A stretch of DNA of 64,000 nucleotides from Bacteriovoracaceae bacterium (GCA_947450475.1 CANFVK010000002.1:124001-188000); one strand, 5' to 3'. Shown: positions 43,937 through 54,211, counted from the first letter of the stretch. Numbers and translations: made by a program. The notes: generated from the letters alone by a model not told the origin.

Positions 43937-45070
43937 TTAGTGTAACCGATAAACCCGAGGAATGCGAGGAAGGAGTGAACAGAAAAGTTCATAAGGAATA
44001 GTTTTTGTCTCTGCAGAAAACTTGAGCAAATCACCATCCTGCTTTCCCCAGATGGTAAATATCTCGTGAGCTTTTATGTGATCCTTTGCTTCAATTGGAA
44101 ATAAAACTTGGATCATATCCATATTTACTCGACCAGTAATCACTCCCTCAAAACCCTTGTGATAAAGATGAGCCCCAGCATAGCGAGTGGAAAAACCATC
44201 TCCATAGCCAATCGCCAAAATAGCCACTAATCCGTCATAGGGGCATAGAGTAGAACCATAGCCAATAGGAGTTCCTGCTTTAACTTCGAAAGTTCTTAAG
44301 ATATATGTTTCTAAACTTGAAACAGTCTTTCCTTGAAAAAAACCGCTGCTTGAAAATTCTGGCAAAAGCGATGTAGGTCCATACATCATCAAACCTGCTC
44401 TCAAGTGAGTGTCTTCAAAACCATAACCTTGCTCTATACATCCAGAATTCGCCTGCGATGTTCGCTCTAGTACTATACCTGCTTCTCTAAAGATATTTTT
44501 TAGTTCATTGAAACGATCGCGTTGAGCGATATTGCGTTCATTTGATGCCATCGGAAAAGAAGCGTTGGCATAATGACTAATCAAATGATGAATACTGCCC
44601 CTACGGTGTTGTTTTAATTTATTTATAATTAAAGAAGCATCAGATGGATCTAAACCTAATCTATTCATACCTGTATTGAATTTTAAACAAATAGGGAAAT
44701 GTTGGAAACCATCGGTATGCAAAATATAATCAAGCTCACTTACATTTGAGATAACTGGAATTATTCTTCTCTTGAGATAGATTTCGGCATTTTCCAAAAG
44801 TTCTAATTGAATATCTGAAAAAACGTAAATATCAAATTCAAGATCATTTAACTCTTCTCTTAAAACAAGTGCCTCACCGATAGTAGCACAACCAAAGTCC
44901 TTGATTCCCAACTCACATACTGAATATCTAACAATAGATATCATGCCATGTCCGTAGCCATCAGCCTTAACCATAAATAAGACTTTCGACTGAGGCGCCA
45001 TCTTTTTTATTTGCGAATAATTGAATGATAAATTATCTAGATTGACGACAAGTCGACTTCTAAATTTCAT
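43937..45070 (-). CDS. alr: Alanine racemase
   Basis: A PLP enzyme making D-alanine for peptidoglycan. MVKADGYGHG holds the PLP-binding Lys, the C-terminal IGYGDGFSTRY block is intact, and GRVNMDMIQV contains the conserved Met/Asp region. Length 377 is normal. It overlaps the upstream receiver-like gene by 11 bases and is followed by mlaE, so a wall and envelope operon. Confidence 0.95.
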   Translation of the reverse strand: MKFRSRLVVNLDNLSFNYSQIKKMAPQSKVLFMVKADGYGHGMISIVRYSVCELGIKDFGCATIGEALVLREELNDLEFDIYVFSDIQLELLENAEIYLKRRIIPVISNVSELDYILHTDGFQHFPICLKFNTGMNRLGLDPSDASLIINKLKQHRRGSIHHLISHYANASFPMASNERNIAQRDRFNELKNIFREAGIVLERTSQANSGCIEQGYGFEDTHLRAGLMMYGPTSLLPEFSSSGFFQGKTVSSLETYILRTFEVKAGTPIGYGSTLCPYDGLVAILAIGYGDGFSTRYAGAHLYHKGFEGVITGRVNMDMIQVLFPIEAKDHIKAHEIFTIWGKQDGDLLKFSAETKTIPYELFCSLLPRIPRVYRLH

Positions 45071-46553
45071 GAATGCGCTCTTTACCTGTACTTAAGAATG
45101 TTTCTCTCTCCCAAACCAATTCTTGTAGCTTGGTATTTGCCGATTCTTTGTTATTAGAATTTGCTTGAGGATTAACGGTCGCATTAATAAAGGCAAAGGC
45201 TGAAAGTGGCACCATTGTAACTTTTGGATTAATCATTTGAGCAAGCGCATTTTCAGCATCTTCAAAATATTTCCAATATGAAAATCTTGCAGCGAATTTT
45301 TTTAATTCTTCAAAAAATGTATCCACATTTTTTGATTCAACAAGAAATCCCAGATGCTGCACTCCAAACTCAAATACCCTAAAATCAAAACGCACTGAAA
45401 TTTCCAACTTATTGATAAATTCCTTTTCAAAACGACTCCAGAAGAAGCGATTGTTGCTTTTTTTCAATACAACTTGCACAAGATGACTAAGATCCAAATC
45501 AATTAACTGATAATCTAATTTCTTGATTTGATGCTTCTCTAAATTACCAGAAGACTCTTCTCCAAATAGATATTGATCGATAAAGCTCATGGCTTCAAAA
45601 GAAGAAATTAATTTTTTCTCTTCTATTGGATTGCGCTCTAGTTTATTTTTGAAGCTTGAATAAAATCCATTCAGATATGCTTCAAACATATTCCAATCAA
45701 ATTGATTAAAAAATAATTCATTTTTAGATTTGATAAATAGCATTTTATCAGGTTTTCCAGAATTCCCTTTTATAGACAGTGAAACCAGGTCCCCACCAAT
45801 GACTTCAACGGCTACTTGAGTTGCCATATTTTGAGCAAACATCTCCATACCATTTACACAAGTTTGCCCCAACCAAAGAGAGGGTATTGCCCTAAATTTT
45901 TGAACTTGAGAAAGAGGAGACATAAGCTTTTGGCCATTAAAACTTAACTCTAGAAGTGCAAATTCTTCAATCTCTTCAACCGACTGAAGTATTTGTTCTA
46001 GGGCCCTAAAAAAATCACTCTCCCCCCTCAGGTCTTCTAATTGAAGACAGATATCCTTTACTCTCATTTGATAATCTTCAGTTTGTTTTATTAGTTGTCT
46101 CTCAACTTCCAATTTATCATGAAGCACAATGAGCTCTTGATTGTGGTTGCGAAGTGACTGATTATCTCTTTCTAATCTAAACTGATGATTAAATCTTTTT
46201 AAGAGGGCCCGCAATTGTCCTTCATAGTGTTCCGATTTTTTGAGCAACCCAAGGTGAAAAAAATCATAGGTTGAAATTAACAAGGGCTCAGTGTTAACAG
46301 AATAAAAAAAGACGATTGGTAATTTTTCTTCCAAAACGGCGGGATGATCATGCAGGGCTAATTCACCTTCACTCATAAGCTTTACGTCTACAATGCAAAG
46401 AGAAGGGCGCTTATCGAGAGTGCCAGTCCAAAAAGTTTTCAGATCTTCATAGAAGTGAGGCATTACACCTAATTTTCTAAAGATGGCTGAAATATCTTTG
46501 ACTTCATTTAGGTCTGATAACAAAAGAGCTACTGATAATTGTCCATCTTGCAC
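45060..46553 (-). CDS. Receiver-like domain plus coiled coil and C-terminal domain, unknown
   Basis: 497 residues. The first 120 fold like a response-regulator receiver: strand LSVALLLSDL, the phospho-Asp position in SLCIVDVKLM, Ser in FFYS, and a Lys in GLLKKSE. A helix (coiled coil) follows at about 125-190 (QFRLERDNQSLRNHNQELI), then about 300 residues with a possible GAF-like unit. The acidic pair of the receiver is partly lost. No DNA-binding domain. Start GTG. Lies between aroK and alr; function unknown, perhaps a signalling scaffold. Confidence 0.7.
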   Translation of the reverse strand: MQDGQLSVALLLSDLNEVKDISAIFRKLGVMPHFYEDLKTFWTGTLDKRPSLCIVDVKLMSEGELALHDHPAVLEEKLPIVFFYSVNTEPLLISTYDFFHLGLLKKSEHYEGQLRALLKRFNHQFRLERDNQSLRNHNQELIVLHDKLEVERQLIKQTEDYQMRVKDICLQLEDLRGESDFFRALEQILQSVEEIEEFALLELSFNGQKLMSPLSQVQKFRAIPSLWLGQTCVNGMEMFAQNMATQVAVEVIGGDLVSLSIKGNSGKPDKMLFIKSKNELFFNQFDWNMFEAYLNGFYSSFKNKLERNPIEEKKLISSFEAMSFIDQYLFGEESSGNLEKHQIKKLDYQLIDLDLSHLVQVVLKKSNNRFFWSRFEKEFINKLEISVRFDFRVFEFGVQHLGFLVESKNVDTFFEELKKFAARFSYWKYFEDAENALAQMINPKVTMVPLSAFAFINATVNPQANSNNKESANTKLQELVWERETFLSTGKERIHEI

Positions 46554-46580
46554 GCGTTTTTCCCGGTTGTGGATTTAACA

Positions 46581-47096
46581 CTAACGACTTGATAAATTAT
46601 GCACTAAACTTTCTAGCCCATCAATCTCTTTTATCTCATCTTCAGTGAGAACTAAGTGTGATTGAATATAAAGTTTAAGCCTTGTTTCATAGATGTTGTG
46701 TAATTCTTTCTTGGTTTTTTTTAGCAAAGGACGATTATGATCTGAATGAATACGATCAAAACATTTTTCAAGGGGAATATGCAGAAAAACCAGTCGACAG
46801 TCTGGACGCCCCATTATTTCAAGAATCAATTTCGCATTTAAACTTCCTCCTCCCAATGCGATTACTTGGTTTTCGTGTCTTTCTAACAACTGTTGAATTT
46901 TAGTAGATTCAATATGACGAAAAAGTTCAATCCCATGGACTTCAATCCACTCCCCCAAATCATTTGACAAAAGGCCTAAGTCTTTGGCAATTTCGTGGTC
47001 AGTATCGAAACACTGATAACCCAAATCATTTTTTTCAAACAAGCTAAGCATCGAACTTTTGCCTGCTCCCATGAAACCACAAATCAATATCTTCAC
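46581..47096 (-). CDS. aroK: Shikimate kinase
   Basis: 171 residues. P-loop GFMGAGKSS, FDTDHEIA with the shikimate-binding Asp, RHIES, ALGGGSLN, and LHIPLEKCFDRI with HNRPLL are the family blocks. Phosphorylates shikimate on the chorismate route to aromatic amino acids. First gene of the leftward run into alr and mlaEFD. The ATG at 47096 is in the divergent region with yceD. Confidence 0.92.
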   Translation of the reverse strand: MKILICGFMGAGKSSMLSLFEKNDLGYQCFDTDHEIAKDLGLLSNDLGEWIEVHGIELFRHIESTKIQQLLERHENQVIALGGGSLNAKLILEIMGRPDCRLVFLHIPLEKCFDRIHSDHNRPLLKKTKKELHNIYETRLKLYIQSHLVLTEDEIKEIDGLESLVHNLSSR

Positions 47097-47195
47097 AAAA
47101 CTCCATATTTAATAAAACGATAGATTCAATTGTACTTTTAATTTGATATGAGTTAAATCAATTCCTCTAAAAAGAATTAATAATTGGAACCATTT

Positions 47196-47708
47196 ATGAG
47201 CAAGATAAATACACTTTTAGAACCAAGTATTCTGGTCAATAAATACAGCTTCGACATCATCGAAGATTATGAAATTAATCAGACCACTGGTTGGGTCAAT
47301 GACCTTTTGGTTGAACTCGAAGAAGACAATGATGATGGAGAATTTCCGAAAGCTCTCATGCAAATAAAGGCGCAAATCACTAGAAAAACAAATCATTTTT
47401 TAAAAGATCATTTGATCGTCAAATGCCAACTTGAAGCAAAATTTCATATGCCTTGCGGACGCTGCCTGTACCCGCTGCCCCAAGAACTCAATTTAAATCT
47501 AAGTGCTGCCTTTTTACATGAATCAATGGAAAAAATGCCCGAATATGCTGAAGTAACTACTGTATTTGCCGACGGCCAGGAAATGGAACTTTATTTTTAT
47601 CACAAAGGTTTAGCGGACATTAAAGAGTTTATTCATGAACAAATTTTTATAGAAGTTGACCCCTTTCCGCGCTGCGACACGCAGTGCAAAAATCCCGTTC
47701 TTTTTTAA
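47196..47708 (+). CDS. yceD: YceD/DUF177 protein
   Basis: 170 residues from the ATG at 47196 (GGAA six bases before); an in-frame TTG at 47184 is less likely. YceD family, needed for 23S rRNA accumulation in E. coli, usually next to rpmF as here. The conserved Cys pairs are present: MPCGRCLYPL near residue 90 and RCDTQCKN near the end, a possible zinc ribbon. Highly acidic in the first half. Heads the rpmF-fab operon. Confidence 0.88.
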   Translation: MSKINTLLEPSILVNKYSFDIIEDYEINQTTGWVNDLLVELEEDNDDGEFPKALMQIKAQITRKTNHFLKDHLIVKCQLEAKFHMPCGRCLYPLPQELNLNLSAAFLHESMEKMPEYAEVTTVFADGQEMELYFYHKGLADIKEFIHEQIFIEVDPFPRCDTQCKNPVLF

Positions 47709-47776
47709 AACTTAAGCTAGCGAGCGACGCGTTAAGTAGAAAAATACTTGCAGTAAAGTGCTTTTTATCGTAAAGA

Positions 47777-47804
47777 TTGTCCTTCATATTTGAATTTTTA
47801 TAAA
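47777..47804 (+). promoter_or_regulatory. Probable promoter of rpmF and the fab genes
   Basis: TTGTCC (four of six), 16 bases, TATAAA (five of six), 36 bases before the rpmF ATG. It lies in a 132-base gap after yceD that otherwise shows only a short CTTAA...TTAAG inverted repeat. Confidence 0.5.
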
Positions 47805-47840
47805 AATAGTTAAAGTTTAATATTTGTCGCGGAGTATAAA

Positions 47841-48050
47841 ATGGCAGTTCCTAAGAAGAAAAATTCAGTTTCAAGAAAAGGCTTAAGAAGAGCAGGACAA
47901 CATCATAAGCTATATAGAAAGCACCCTATGTCGTGCTCAAACTGTGGAGTCCATGTTATGCCTCACGCTGTTTGTAATGCTTGCGGATTCTACAAAGGAA
48001 AGCAAGTTGTCACAGTTAAAGCAACTTCAGAAGAAGCTTCTGCAGAATAA
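47841..48050 (+). CDS. rpmF: 50S ribosomal protein L32
   Basis: 69 residues beginning MAVPKKKNSVSRKGLRRAGQ, the standard L32 start. Four cysteines in CSNC and CNAC mark the zinc-binding form. Preceded by a promoter candidate and followed by a strong terminator, so much of its transcript probably ends before fabH. Confidence 0.97.
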   Translation: MAVPKKKNSVSRKGLRRAGQHHKLYRKHPMSCSNCGVHVMPHAVCNACGFYKGKQVVTVKATSEEASAE

Positions 48051-48077
48051 TTCTCATTAAATTTGTATTGCTATAGG

Positions 48078-48118
48078 AAAGGCCCTTATCTTCGAAAGAA
48101 AAAGGGCCTTTTTTTTTA
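48078..48118 (+). terminator. Intrinsic terminator after rpmF
   Basis: AAAGGCCCTT, 14-base loop, AAGGGCCTTT then a run of T. It separates rpmF from fabH and would give more L32 than FabH message. Confidence 0.9.
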
Positions 48119-48142
48119 TTCAGATATTAGGACAACGACCAC

Positions 48143-49144
48143 ATGAAAAACTATGAAGTAAAAGTTCTTGGAACCGGAATGTACGCTCCCAAGAAAATCG
48201 TAACCAACGTTGATCTTGAACAAATCGTAGAAACCAATGATCAATGGATTTTCGAAAGAACTGGGATTCGCGAACGTCGAATTTGCTCCACTGAAGGAGG
48301 AGAATTCCCTACCGATATGGCCTATCATGCAACTCTCGATGCTTTAAAAGCCTCTGGTCTAAACCCAAATGACATCGATCTTATCTTATTTGCATCGGTA
48401 ACACCTGATGTAAAACTTCCCAATTCAGCGACTATCCTACAAGTCAAATTAGGAATTACAAACAATTGTGCTTGCCTAGATATAGCTGCTGCTTGCTCAG
48501 GTTTTGTTTATGGCTTCAATATGGCCTCTGCGATGATTAAAACTGGAATGATTAAAAATGCTTTAGTCATTGGTTCTGAAATGCTCTCTAGAGAAGTTAA
48601 CTGGAAAGACCGTAATACCTGTATTCTTTTTGGCGACGGATGTGGCGTGGCAATTATCGGACGTGCCGAAGAGGGTTCATCCTCAAAAGTTTATTCGTCA
48701 GTTCTAAGTGCAGATGGCACTGGTGGTGAGTTTTTTGATCAGCCAGTTGGTGGAGCCGTTACGCCAATAACTGCTACTCATTTGAATGAAGGTACTCATT
48801 ACATGCAAATGAAAGGCAAAGAAATGTTCAAAGTTGCCACTCGCACCTTGGCCGAAAATGCTCATAAGGTTATAAGCGAAGCGGGTCTTGAATTAAAAGA
48901 TGTAAATTGGGTCGTACCACATCAAGCAAATATTAGAATAATTGAAACTACGGCAAAGCTCATTGGCATGGATATGGAAAAAATGATTGTTAACATTGAT
49001 CGCTACGGTAATACTTCCGCAGCAACTGTCCCAATTGCATTTCATGAAGCCATTGCTGACGGAAGAATCAAGCGTGGAGATATCGTATTGTTTGATGCCT
49101 TTGGAGCAGGGCTCACAGCAGGCGCAACTCTAATAAAATACTAA
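48143..49144 (+). CDS. fabH: 3-oxoacyl-ACP synthase III (FabH)
   Basis: 333 residues. Cys in DIAAACSGFVYG, His in VVPHQANIRII, Asn in DRYGNTSAA form the catalytic triad. FERTGIRERR is the substrate/CoA-binding region. It condenses acetyl-CoA with malonyl-ACP to start fatty-acid synthesis. ATG at 48143 with AGGA about 11 bases upstream. First of the fab genes. Confidence 0.96.
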   Translation: MKNYEVKVLGTGMYAPKKIVTNVDLEQIVETNDQWIFERTGIRERRICSTEGGEFPTDMAYHATLDALKASGLNPNDIDLILFASVTPDVKLPNSATILQVKLGITNNCACLDIAAACSGFVYGFNMASAMIKTGMIKNALVIGSEMLSREVNWKDRNTCILFGDGCGVAIIGRAEEGSSSKVYSSVLSADGTGGEFFDQPVGGAVTPITATHLNEGTHYMQMKGKEMFKVATRTLAENAHKVISEAGLELKDVNWVVPHQANIRIIETTAKLIGMDMEKMIVNIDRYGNTSAATVPIAFHEAIADGRIKRGDIVLFDAFGAGLTAGATLIKY

Positions 49145-49164
49145 ATAACAACAAGGACATTGTT

Positions 49165-50118
49165 ATGGCTAAATCGGTAACGTTATTATTTCCCGGACAA
49201 GGATCGCAATACGTTGGTATGGGAAAAGATCTAGATCATTATTACTATGACAAAGGCAATGAGATATTGGGCTACGATTTAAAAAAACTGATGCATGAAG
49301 GTCCTGAAGAAGAACTAAAACTTACTCACAACACTCAGCCAGCTATACTAAAGCACTCTATTACTATTTATAACCACCTCAAGCCTCTTCTCGCAAAGTA
49401 CGATATTAAAGTCGACAGAGTACTTGGACATTCGGTTGGTGAATACGCAGCCCTTGTGGCCGCAGGAGTTTTGTCTCCCTATGATGCTATTCACGCTGTT
49501 CACTTAAGAGGAAAATTCATGCAAGAAGCCGTTCCGGTAGGAAAGGGTAAAATGTACGCTATTTTAAAAGTTCCCGCTAACGTCGTTGAAGAAGCCTGTC
49601 GAGCAGCTTCAGAACCCGGCTCAGAAGTCATGCCTGCAAATTTTAATGATCCCACTCAAATTGTTATTTCTGGAGAAAGTCTTGCTTGCCAAAGAGCTGT
49701 CGCTTGGCTTTTGGAAAATTATAAAGAAGCTCACCGTGCGATGGAGCTAAATGTTTCGGCCCCCTTTCACTCTAGCTTAATGAAACCTGCGGCCGACAAA
49801 TTAAAAGAAGCATTTCATCGCTTTAAGTGGCATGAAAATACTGTGCCATATATTGCCAACGTCGACGCTAAAGAATACGGACCTGGAACGAGTCCAGAGA
49901 CTATTATTAACAATTTGTACCACCAAGCTTATGGACCTGTGCTCTGGACCCAATCTATCGAAGCACTCCCCTCTGATACCCTCTGTTTAGAAGTAGGTCC
50001 CGGAAAAGTCTTAATGGGTCTAGTTAGAAAAATAAATAAAGAAATAAAAGTGATACCACTTGATAAAGACGAAGCTTTTAATGAGCTAGAAGCTATCTTT
50101 GAAGGGAGAGCGAAATGA
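49165..50118 (+). CDS. fabD: Malonyl-CoA-ACP transacylase (FabD)
   Basis: 317 residues. FPGQGSQYVGMG at the N-terminus, nucleophile Ser in LGHSVGEYAALVA, HLRGKFMQ with the substrate Arg, and FHSSLM with the catalytic His. AAGGA lies eight bases before the ATG. It overlaps fabG by four bases (ATGA). Confidence 0.96.
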   Translation: MAKSVTLLFPGQGSQYVGMGKDLDHYYYDKGNEILGYDLKKLMHEGPEEELKLTHNTQPAILKHSITIYNHLKPLLAKYDIKVDRVLGHSVGEYAALVAAGVLSPYDAIHAVHLRGKFMQEAVPVGKGKMYAILKVPANVVEEACRAASEPGSEVMPANFNDPTQIVISGESLACQRAVAWLLENYKEAHRAMELNVSAPFHSSLMKPAADKLKEAFHRFKWHENTVPYIANVDAKEYGPGTSPETIINNLYHQAYGPVLWTQSIEALPSDTLCLEVGPGKVLMGLVRKINKEIKVIPLDKDEAFNELEAIFEGRAK

Positions 50119-50876
50119 TTGCAATTTATAAAGATTTAAAAGATAAAACTGTTTTAATCACAGGTGCCTCTAGAGGCTTAGGAAAAAAAATGGCCGAAGC
50201 CTTGGCCGCCCAAGGGGCCCATGTCGTTTTTAACTACCGCGGTGATGAAGCTGCGGCGATGAAATTAAAAGAAGAACTAGAAGCCATCGGTGCAAGCAAA
50301 GTAACGGCACTTCTTTTTGATGTCACCAATACTCCACAAATGAAAGAAGCTGTAGAAAAATTCATCGAAACAAACGGACCAATTACAGGACTCGTTAACA
50401 ACGCAGGAATTTCAAAAGACCAAATCGTTCTTAGAATGAAAGAGGAGGATGTCACTCAAACCATTACCACTAATTTGACATCCGCTATTATGTTGACCCA
50501 AATCCTCTCTCGAAGTTTTTTAAAAGCAGAGAATGTTTCTGTAGTAAATATTAGCTCAATCGTCGGACTGATGGGCAATGCTTCCCAAATAGCTTATGCG
50601 GCTTCAAAAGCTGGTCTCATCGGGTTTACCAAGTCTTACGCAAAAGAGTTGGCATCCCGAAATATCCGATGTAACGCCATCTGCCCAGGATTTATTACTA
50701 CCGATATGACACATGCCTTAGATGAAAAAGTAAAAGACGCCTATCTCAATACAATCCCGTTAAAGCGCATGGGGGAAGCAGATGAAGTGGCCAATCTAGT
50801 TTGCTTTTTATTGAGCAAAGCATCGTCATATATTACAGGGGAAACAATAAAAATTGACGGTGGATTATATATTTAA
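50115..50876 (+). CDS. fabG: 3-oxoacyl-ACP reductase (FabG)
   Basis: 253 residues. SDR fold: cofactor site VLITGASRGLGKKMA, NNAG(I), catalytic Ser in NISSIVG, Tyr and Lys in YAASKAG, and a GETIKIDGG end. Reduces 3-oxoacyl-ACP with NADPH. In the fab operon between fabD and acpP. Confidence 0.95.
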   Translation: MIAIYKDLKDKTVLITGASRGLGKKMAEALAAQGAHVVFNYRGDEAAAMKLKEELEAIGASKVTALLFDVTNTPQMKEAVEKFIETNGPITGLVNNAGISKDQIVLRMKEEDVTQTITTNLTSAIMLTQILSRSFLKAENVSVVNISSIVGLMGNASQIAYAASKAGLIGFTKSYAKELASRNIRCNAICPGFITTDMTHALDEKVKDAYLNTIPLKRMGEADEVANLVCFLLSKASSYITGETIKIDGGLYI

Positions 50877-50915
50877 TAAAACTATAGCAAATCTAGAATA
50901 ATTCAGGAGTTTTTA

Positions 50916-51143
50916 ATGAAAGACAAGGTAATCAAACTAATTAGCGACGCTACAAAAATTGATATTTCTAAAATCAATCTTGAGACAAGTTTCGTTGACG
51001 ATCTAAACCTCGACTCACTTGATATCGTTGAATTGATGATGAAAATGGAAGATGAGTTTGGAGTTGAAATTCCTGAAGAAGATGCTGAAGGATTAAAAAC
51101 GGTAAAAGATATCGTAACCTACTTAGAAAAAAAACAAGCTTAA
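50916..51143 (+). CDS. acpP: Acyl carrier protein
   Basis: 75 residues, acidic, helical. The phosphopantetheine Ser lies in LNLDSLDIVELMM. CAGGAG lies seven bases before the ATG. Carries growing acyl chains for FabD/G/F. Confidence 0.97.
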   Translation: MKDKVIKLISDATKIDISKINLETSFVDDLNLDSLDIVELMMKMEDEFGVEIPEEDAEGLKTVKDIVTYLEKKQA

Positions 51144-51153
51144 TTAATTTATG

Positions 51154-51180
51154 AAGGCCCCTAACGGGGCCTTTGTTGTT
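51154..51180 (+). terminator. Intrinsic terminator after acpP
   Basis: AAGGCCCC, loop TAAC, GGGGCCTT, then TTGTTGTTTT. It lies between acpP and fabF and could lower transcription of the downstream genes relative to acpP, which is needed in large amounts. Confidence 0.8.
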
Positions 51181-51196
51181 TTACGGAGCAGAAAAA

Positions 51197-52459
51197 ATGA
51201 GTAAGGAAATTCAAAGAGTCGCTATCACCGGAATGGGAATGATCTCTGGACTTGGCCACTCACTGAAAGAAACTTGGGATAATTCTATCGCTGGAAAATC
51301 CGGCGTCAGTCTTATTGAACAAGCAAATACCGAACAAATGCTTACTAAAATTGCAGGAGAAGTTAAAAACTTTTCTATTGCTGAACATATCCTTGAAGCA
51401 AAAGAAGCTCCTCGCTACGATCGCTTCATTCATTTTGCAATGCACTCCGCTTATGAAGCCTTAGGAGATGCTGGTCTAATCACTAATCAACAAAACAATT
51501 TTACCTATCCGGCCCATCGCATGGGAAGTATTTTAGGTGTAGGCATTGGTGGCTTTCCTGAAATTGAAAGAACTGCACATGTCTTATTTGATAAAGGACC
51601 CAAGAGAGTTTCTCCATTTTTTATTCCTGCAGTTATTCCAAACATGTCTACAGGATTAATCTCCATTCGCTTTGGACTTCAAGGCTTGAATTATTCTATT
51701 TCATCGGCCTGCGCATCAGCAGCGCATGCTCTTACAGCAGCTTGCTATGAAATTATGTTTGGACGACAAGATGTCATGATCAGTGGAGGCGCTGAAGCTG
51801 TTGTCGGCCAATTGGGTATGTCAGGATTTATTACAATGAAAGCACTCTCTCGTCGCAACGATGAACCTCATCGCGCCAGTCGTCCCTTTGATATTGGTCG
51901 AGATGGATTTGTTCTCGGAGAAGGTGCCGGAATTTTAGTTTTAGAAAATTATGAAAAAGCCGTTGCTCGCGGAGCAAAAATATATGCAGAGATTGTCGGC
52001 CATGGTGCAACCTCTGATGCCTACCATATCACAGCTCCACATCCCGAGGGAGATGGTGCCTATAACTCAATGAAAATGGCCGTAGAAAATGCTGGAATCC
52101 AATTAAATGAAGTTGGCTACGTCAATGCTCATGGAACATCAACTCCACTGGGTGATATTGGTGAAACTCGTGCGATTAAAAGAACTTTTGGCGCTCACTC
52201 TAAGAATCTGTTTGTATCTTCAACCAAGTCCATGACAGGCCATCTTCTTGGTGCCGCAGGCGGAATTGAAACTATTTACTGCGCGATGGCCCTCAGTACT
52301 GGAATCATTCCACCAACCATTAATTTGGAAAATCAAGATCCAGAATGTGATCTCAATTACGTCCCAAATAAAGCGATTAAAGCCGATATAAAGTATGCTC
52401 TTAACAATTCATTTGGTTTTGGCGGCACGAACTCATCCCTTGTTTTAAAGAAGGTTTAA
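51197..52459 (+). CDS. fabF: 3-oxoacyl-ACP synthase II (FabF)
   Basis: 420 residues from the ATG at 51197 (GGAG eight bases upstream); the in-frame TTG at 51173 lies inside the terminator and is rejected. Active Cys in [11 protein letters not shown], His in [11 protein letters not shown] and in [14 protein letters not shown]. Elongates acyl-ACP. Followed directly by glyA. Confidence 0.96.
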   Translation: MSKEIQRVAITGMGMISGLGHSLKETWDNSIAGKSGVSLIEQANTEQMLTKIAGEVKNFSIAEHILEAKEAPRYDRFIHFAMHSAYEALGDAGLITNQQNNFTYPAHRMGSILGVGIGGFPEIERTAHVLFDKGPKRVSPFFIPAVIPNMSTGLISIRFGLQGLNYSISSACASAAHALTAACYEIMFGRQDVMISGGAEAVVGQLGMSGFITMKALSRRNDEPHRASRPFDIGRDGFVLGEGAGILVLENYEKAVARGAKIYAEIVGHGATSDAYHITAPHPEGDGAYNSMKMAVENAGIQLNEVGYVNAHGTSTPLGDIGETRAIKRTFGAHSKNLFVSSTKSMTGHLLGAAGGIETIYCAMALSTGIIPPTINLENQDPECDLNYVPNKAIKADIKYALNNSFGFGGTNSSLVLKKV

Positions 52460-52461
52460 CT

Positions 52462-53715
52462 ATGTTTGATAAACAATCCTCAGACCTCTCCATTATCGAC
52501 CCAGAAATTTTTGGTATCATTCAAAAAGAGCGAACACGTCAAGAAGATGGTCTGGAGCTCATTGCATCCGAAAATTACGCCAGTCCAGCTGTAATGCAAG
52601 CACAGGGCTCGATCCTGACAAATAAATATGCCGAAGGTTTGCCAAATAAACGCTACTACGGTGGATGTGAATTTGTCGATCAAGGTGAAATACTAGCGAT
52701 TGAAAGAGTTACAAAATTATTCAATGCGAAGTTTTCTAACGTTCAACCTCATTCTGGATCTCAAGCTAACATGGGAGCGTATTTTGCTATGCTAGAAGTT
52801 GGTGACAGTATCTTGGGTATGAGCTTGGCGGAAGGAGGCCATCTTACCCATGGATCTCCCGTAAATTTCTCAGGTAAGCTTTTTAAATTTTCTTCTTATG
52901 GATTAAATCCGCAAACAGAAAGACTTGATTACGATATGATCCGCGACCAGGCAAAAGCACTAAGACCTAAACTTATCGTTGCTGGTGCTTCCGCTTATGC
53001 TCGTGAAATTAATTTTAAAATTTTTAGAGATATTGCTGATGAGATTGGAGCTCTTTTCATGGTAGACATGGCCCACATCGCAGGTCTAGTCGCTGCGGGA
53101 GTTCACAACTCACCTATTCCCTATGCTCATGTGACGACTTCAACTACTCACAAAACGCTGCGTGGTCCACGCGGCGGAATTATTCTTACGAATGAAGAAG
53201 ATCTTTTTAAAAAGCTTAACTCCAATATTTTTCCGGGTATTCAAGGAGGTCCTCTTGAACATGTTATTGCGGCAAAAGCAGTAGCTTTCAAAGAAGCCCT
53301 CGAGCCATCATTTGTGACTTACCAAAAGCAAGTTATCGCTAATTCAAAAGCGCTAGCAGTCGCTTTAATAAACAATGGAATTGAATTAGTCACGGGCGGA
53401 ACTGACAACCACTTGGTACTTGTAAAGACTGATTCAGTTGGACTATCTGGTAAAGATGCTGAAAAAGCACTTGAGCACGCTGGTATTACTTGTAATAAAA
53501 ATATGATACCTCAAGATAAACGATCTCCTTTTATTACTAGTGGGGTAAGGCTTGGAACTCCCGCCATTACAACCCGTGGACTTAAAGAAGAGCATATGAA
53601 ATTATTAGCAGATTGGATAAAGGATGCTTTGGTCAATCACACTAACGAAGAAGCATTGAAAAAAATTAAATCTTCAGTCCTGGAACTTTGTAGAACTTTT
53701 CCGGTGTATAAATAA
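52462..53715 (+). CDS. glyA: Serine hydroxymethyltransferase
   Basis: 417 residues. PLP Lys in [24 protein letters not shown] at the N-terminus and the substrate block [12 protein letters not shown]. Converts serine to glycine and supplies one-carbon units. Starts two bases after fabF ends and is followed by nrdR, a common glyA-nrdR order. Confidence 0.97.
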   Translation: MFDKQSSDLSIIDPEIFGIIQKERTRQEDGLELIASENYASPAVMQAQGSILTNKYAEGLPNKRYYGGCEFVDQGEILAIERVTKLFNAKFSNVQPHSGSQANMGAYFAMLEVGDSILGMSLAEGGHLTHGSPVNFSGKLFKFSSYGLNPQTERLDYDMIRDQAKALRPKLIVAGASAYAREINFKIFRDIADEIGALFMVDMAHIAGLVAAGVHNSPIPYAHVTTSTTHKTLRGPRGGIILTNEEDLFKKLNSNIFPGIQGGPLEHVIAAKAVAFKEALEPSFVTYQKQVIANSKALAVALINNGIELVTGGTDNHLVLVKTDSVGLSGKDAEKALEHAGITCNKNMIPQDKRSPFITSGVRLGTPAITTRGLKEEHMKLLADWIKDALVNHTNEEALKKIKSSVLELCRTFPVYK

Positions 53716-53716
53716 T

Positions 53717-54211
53717 ATGTATTGCCCAAGTTGTAATGCTCATGAAACAAGAGTTATCGATTCAAGAATGTTGCTTGAAGAAAACTCTATTCGACGTCGA
53801 AGAAAATGCGATGCTTGCGAAGTACGCTTTACCACTTATGAAAAAATGCAGATTCAAATGCCCCTGATTGTAAAAAAAGATGGTCGACGAGAAAATTTTA
53901 ACCGTGAAAAAATCTTGAAGGGTCTTAAGAAAGCTTGCCAAAAAAGACCGATCTCGATTGATGATTTAAATGCACTTATTAATAAAGTAGAGCGAGCTTT
54001 GTTCGACATTTCAAATACCGAAGTCAAAGCAAGCGAGCTAGGTCAAATCATAATGGATCATTTAAAAATAGTTGATCGAGTGTCTTACGTTAGATTTGCT
54101 TCTTTCTATTGGGACTATCAAGACATTGAAGACTTTGTTTATGGATTAAAAAACAATCTTCATTCTGAAAAATCAATCTCTGACAAAGGCGAAAAACGTG
54201 ACTATCAATAG
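53717..54211 (+). CDS. nrdR: Transcriptional repressor NrdR
   Basis: 164 residues. N-terminal zinc ribbon with CPSC and CDAC, then RRRRKC and an ATP-cone domain (LIVKKDGRRENFNREKI). Represses ribonucleotide reductase genes when dATP is high; no nrd genes or NrdR boxes seen here. It overlaps nusB by 14 bases. Confidence 0.96.
   Translation: MYCPSCNAHETRVIDSRMLLEENSIRRRRKCDACEVRFTTYEKMQIQMPLIVKKDGRRENFNREKILKGLKKACQKRPISIDDLNALINKVERALFDISNTEVKASELGQIIMDHLKIVDRVSYVRFASFYWDYQDIEDFVYGLKNNLHSEKSISDKGEKRDYQ

Noticed and set aside
43933..44037. Longer mlaE start with 35 extra codons
   Set aside because: It would overlap the end of alr by about 100 bases with no ribosome site, and MlaE proteins are usually about 260 residues.
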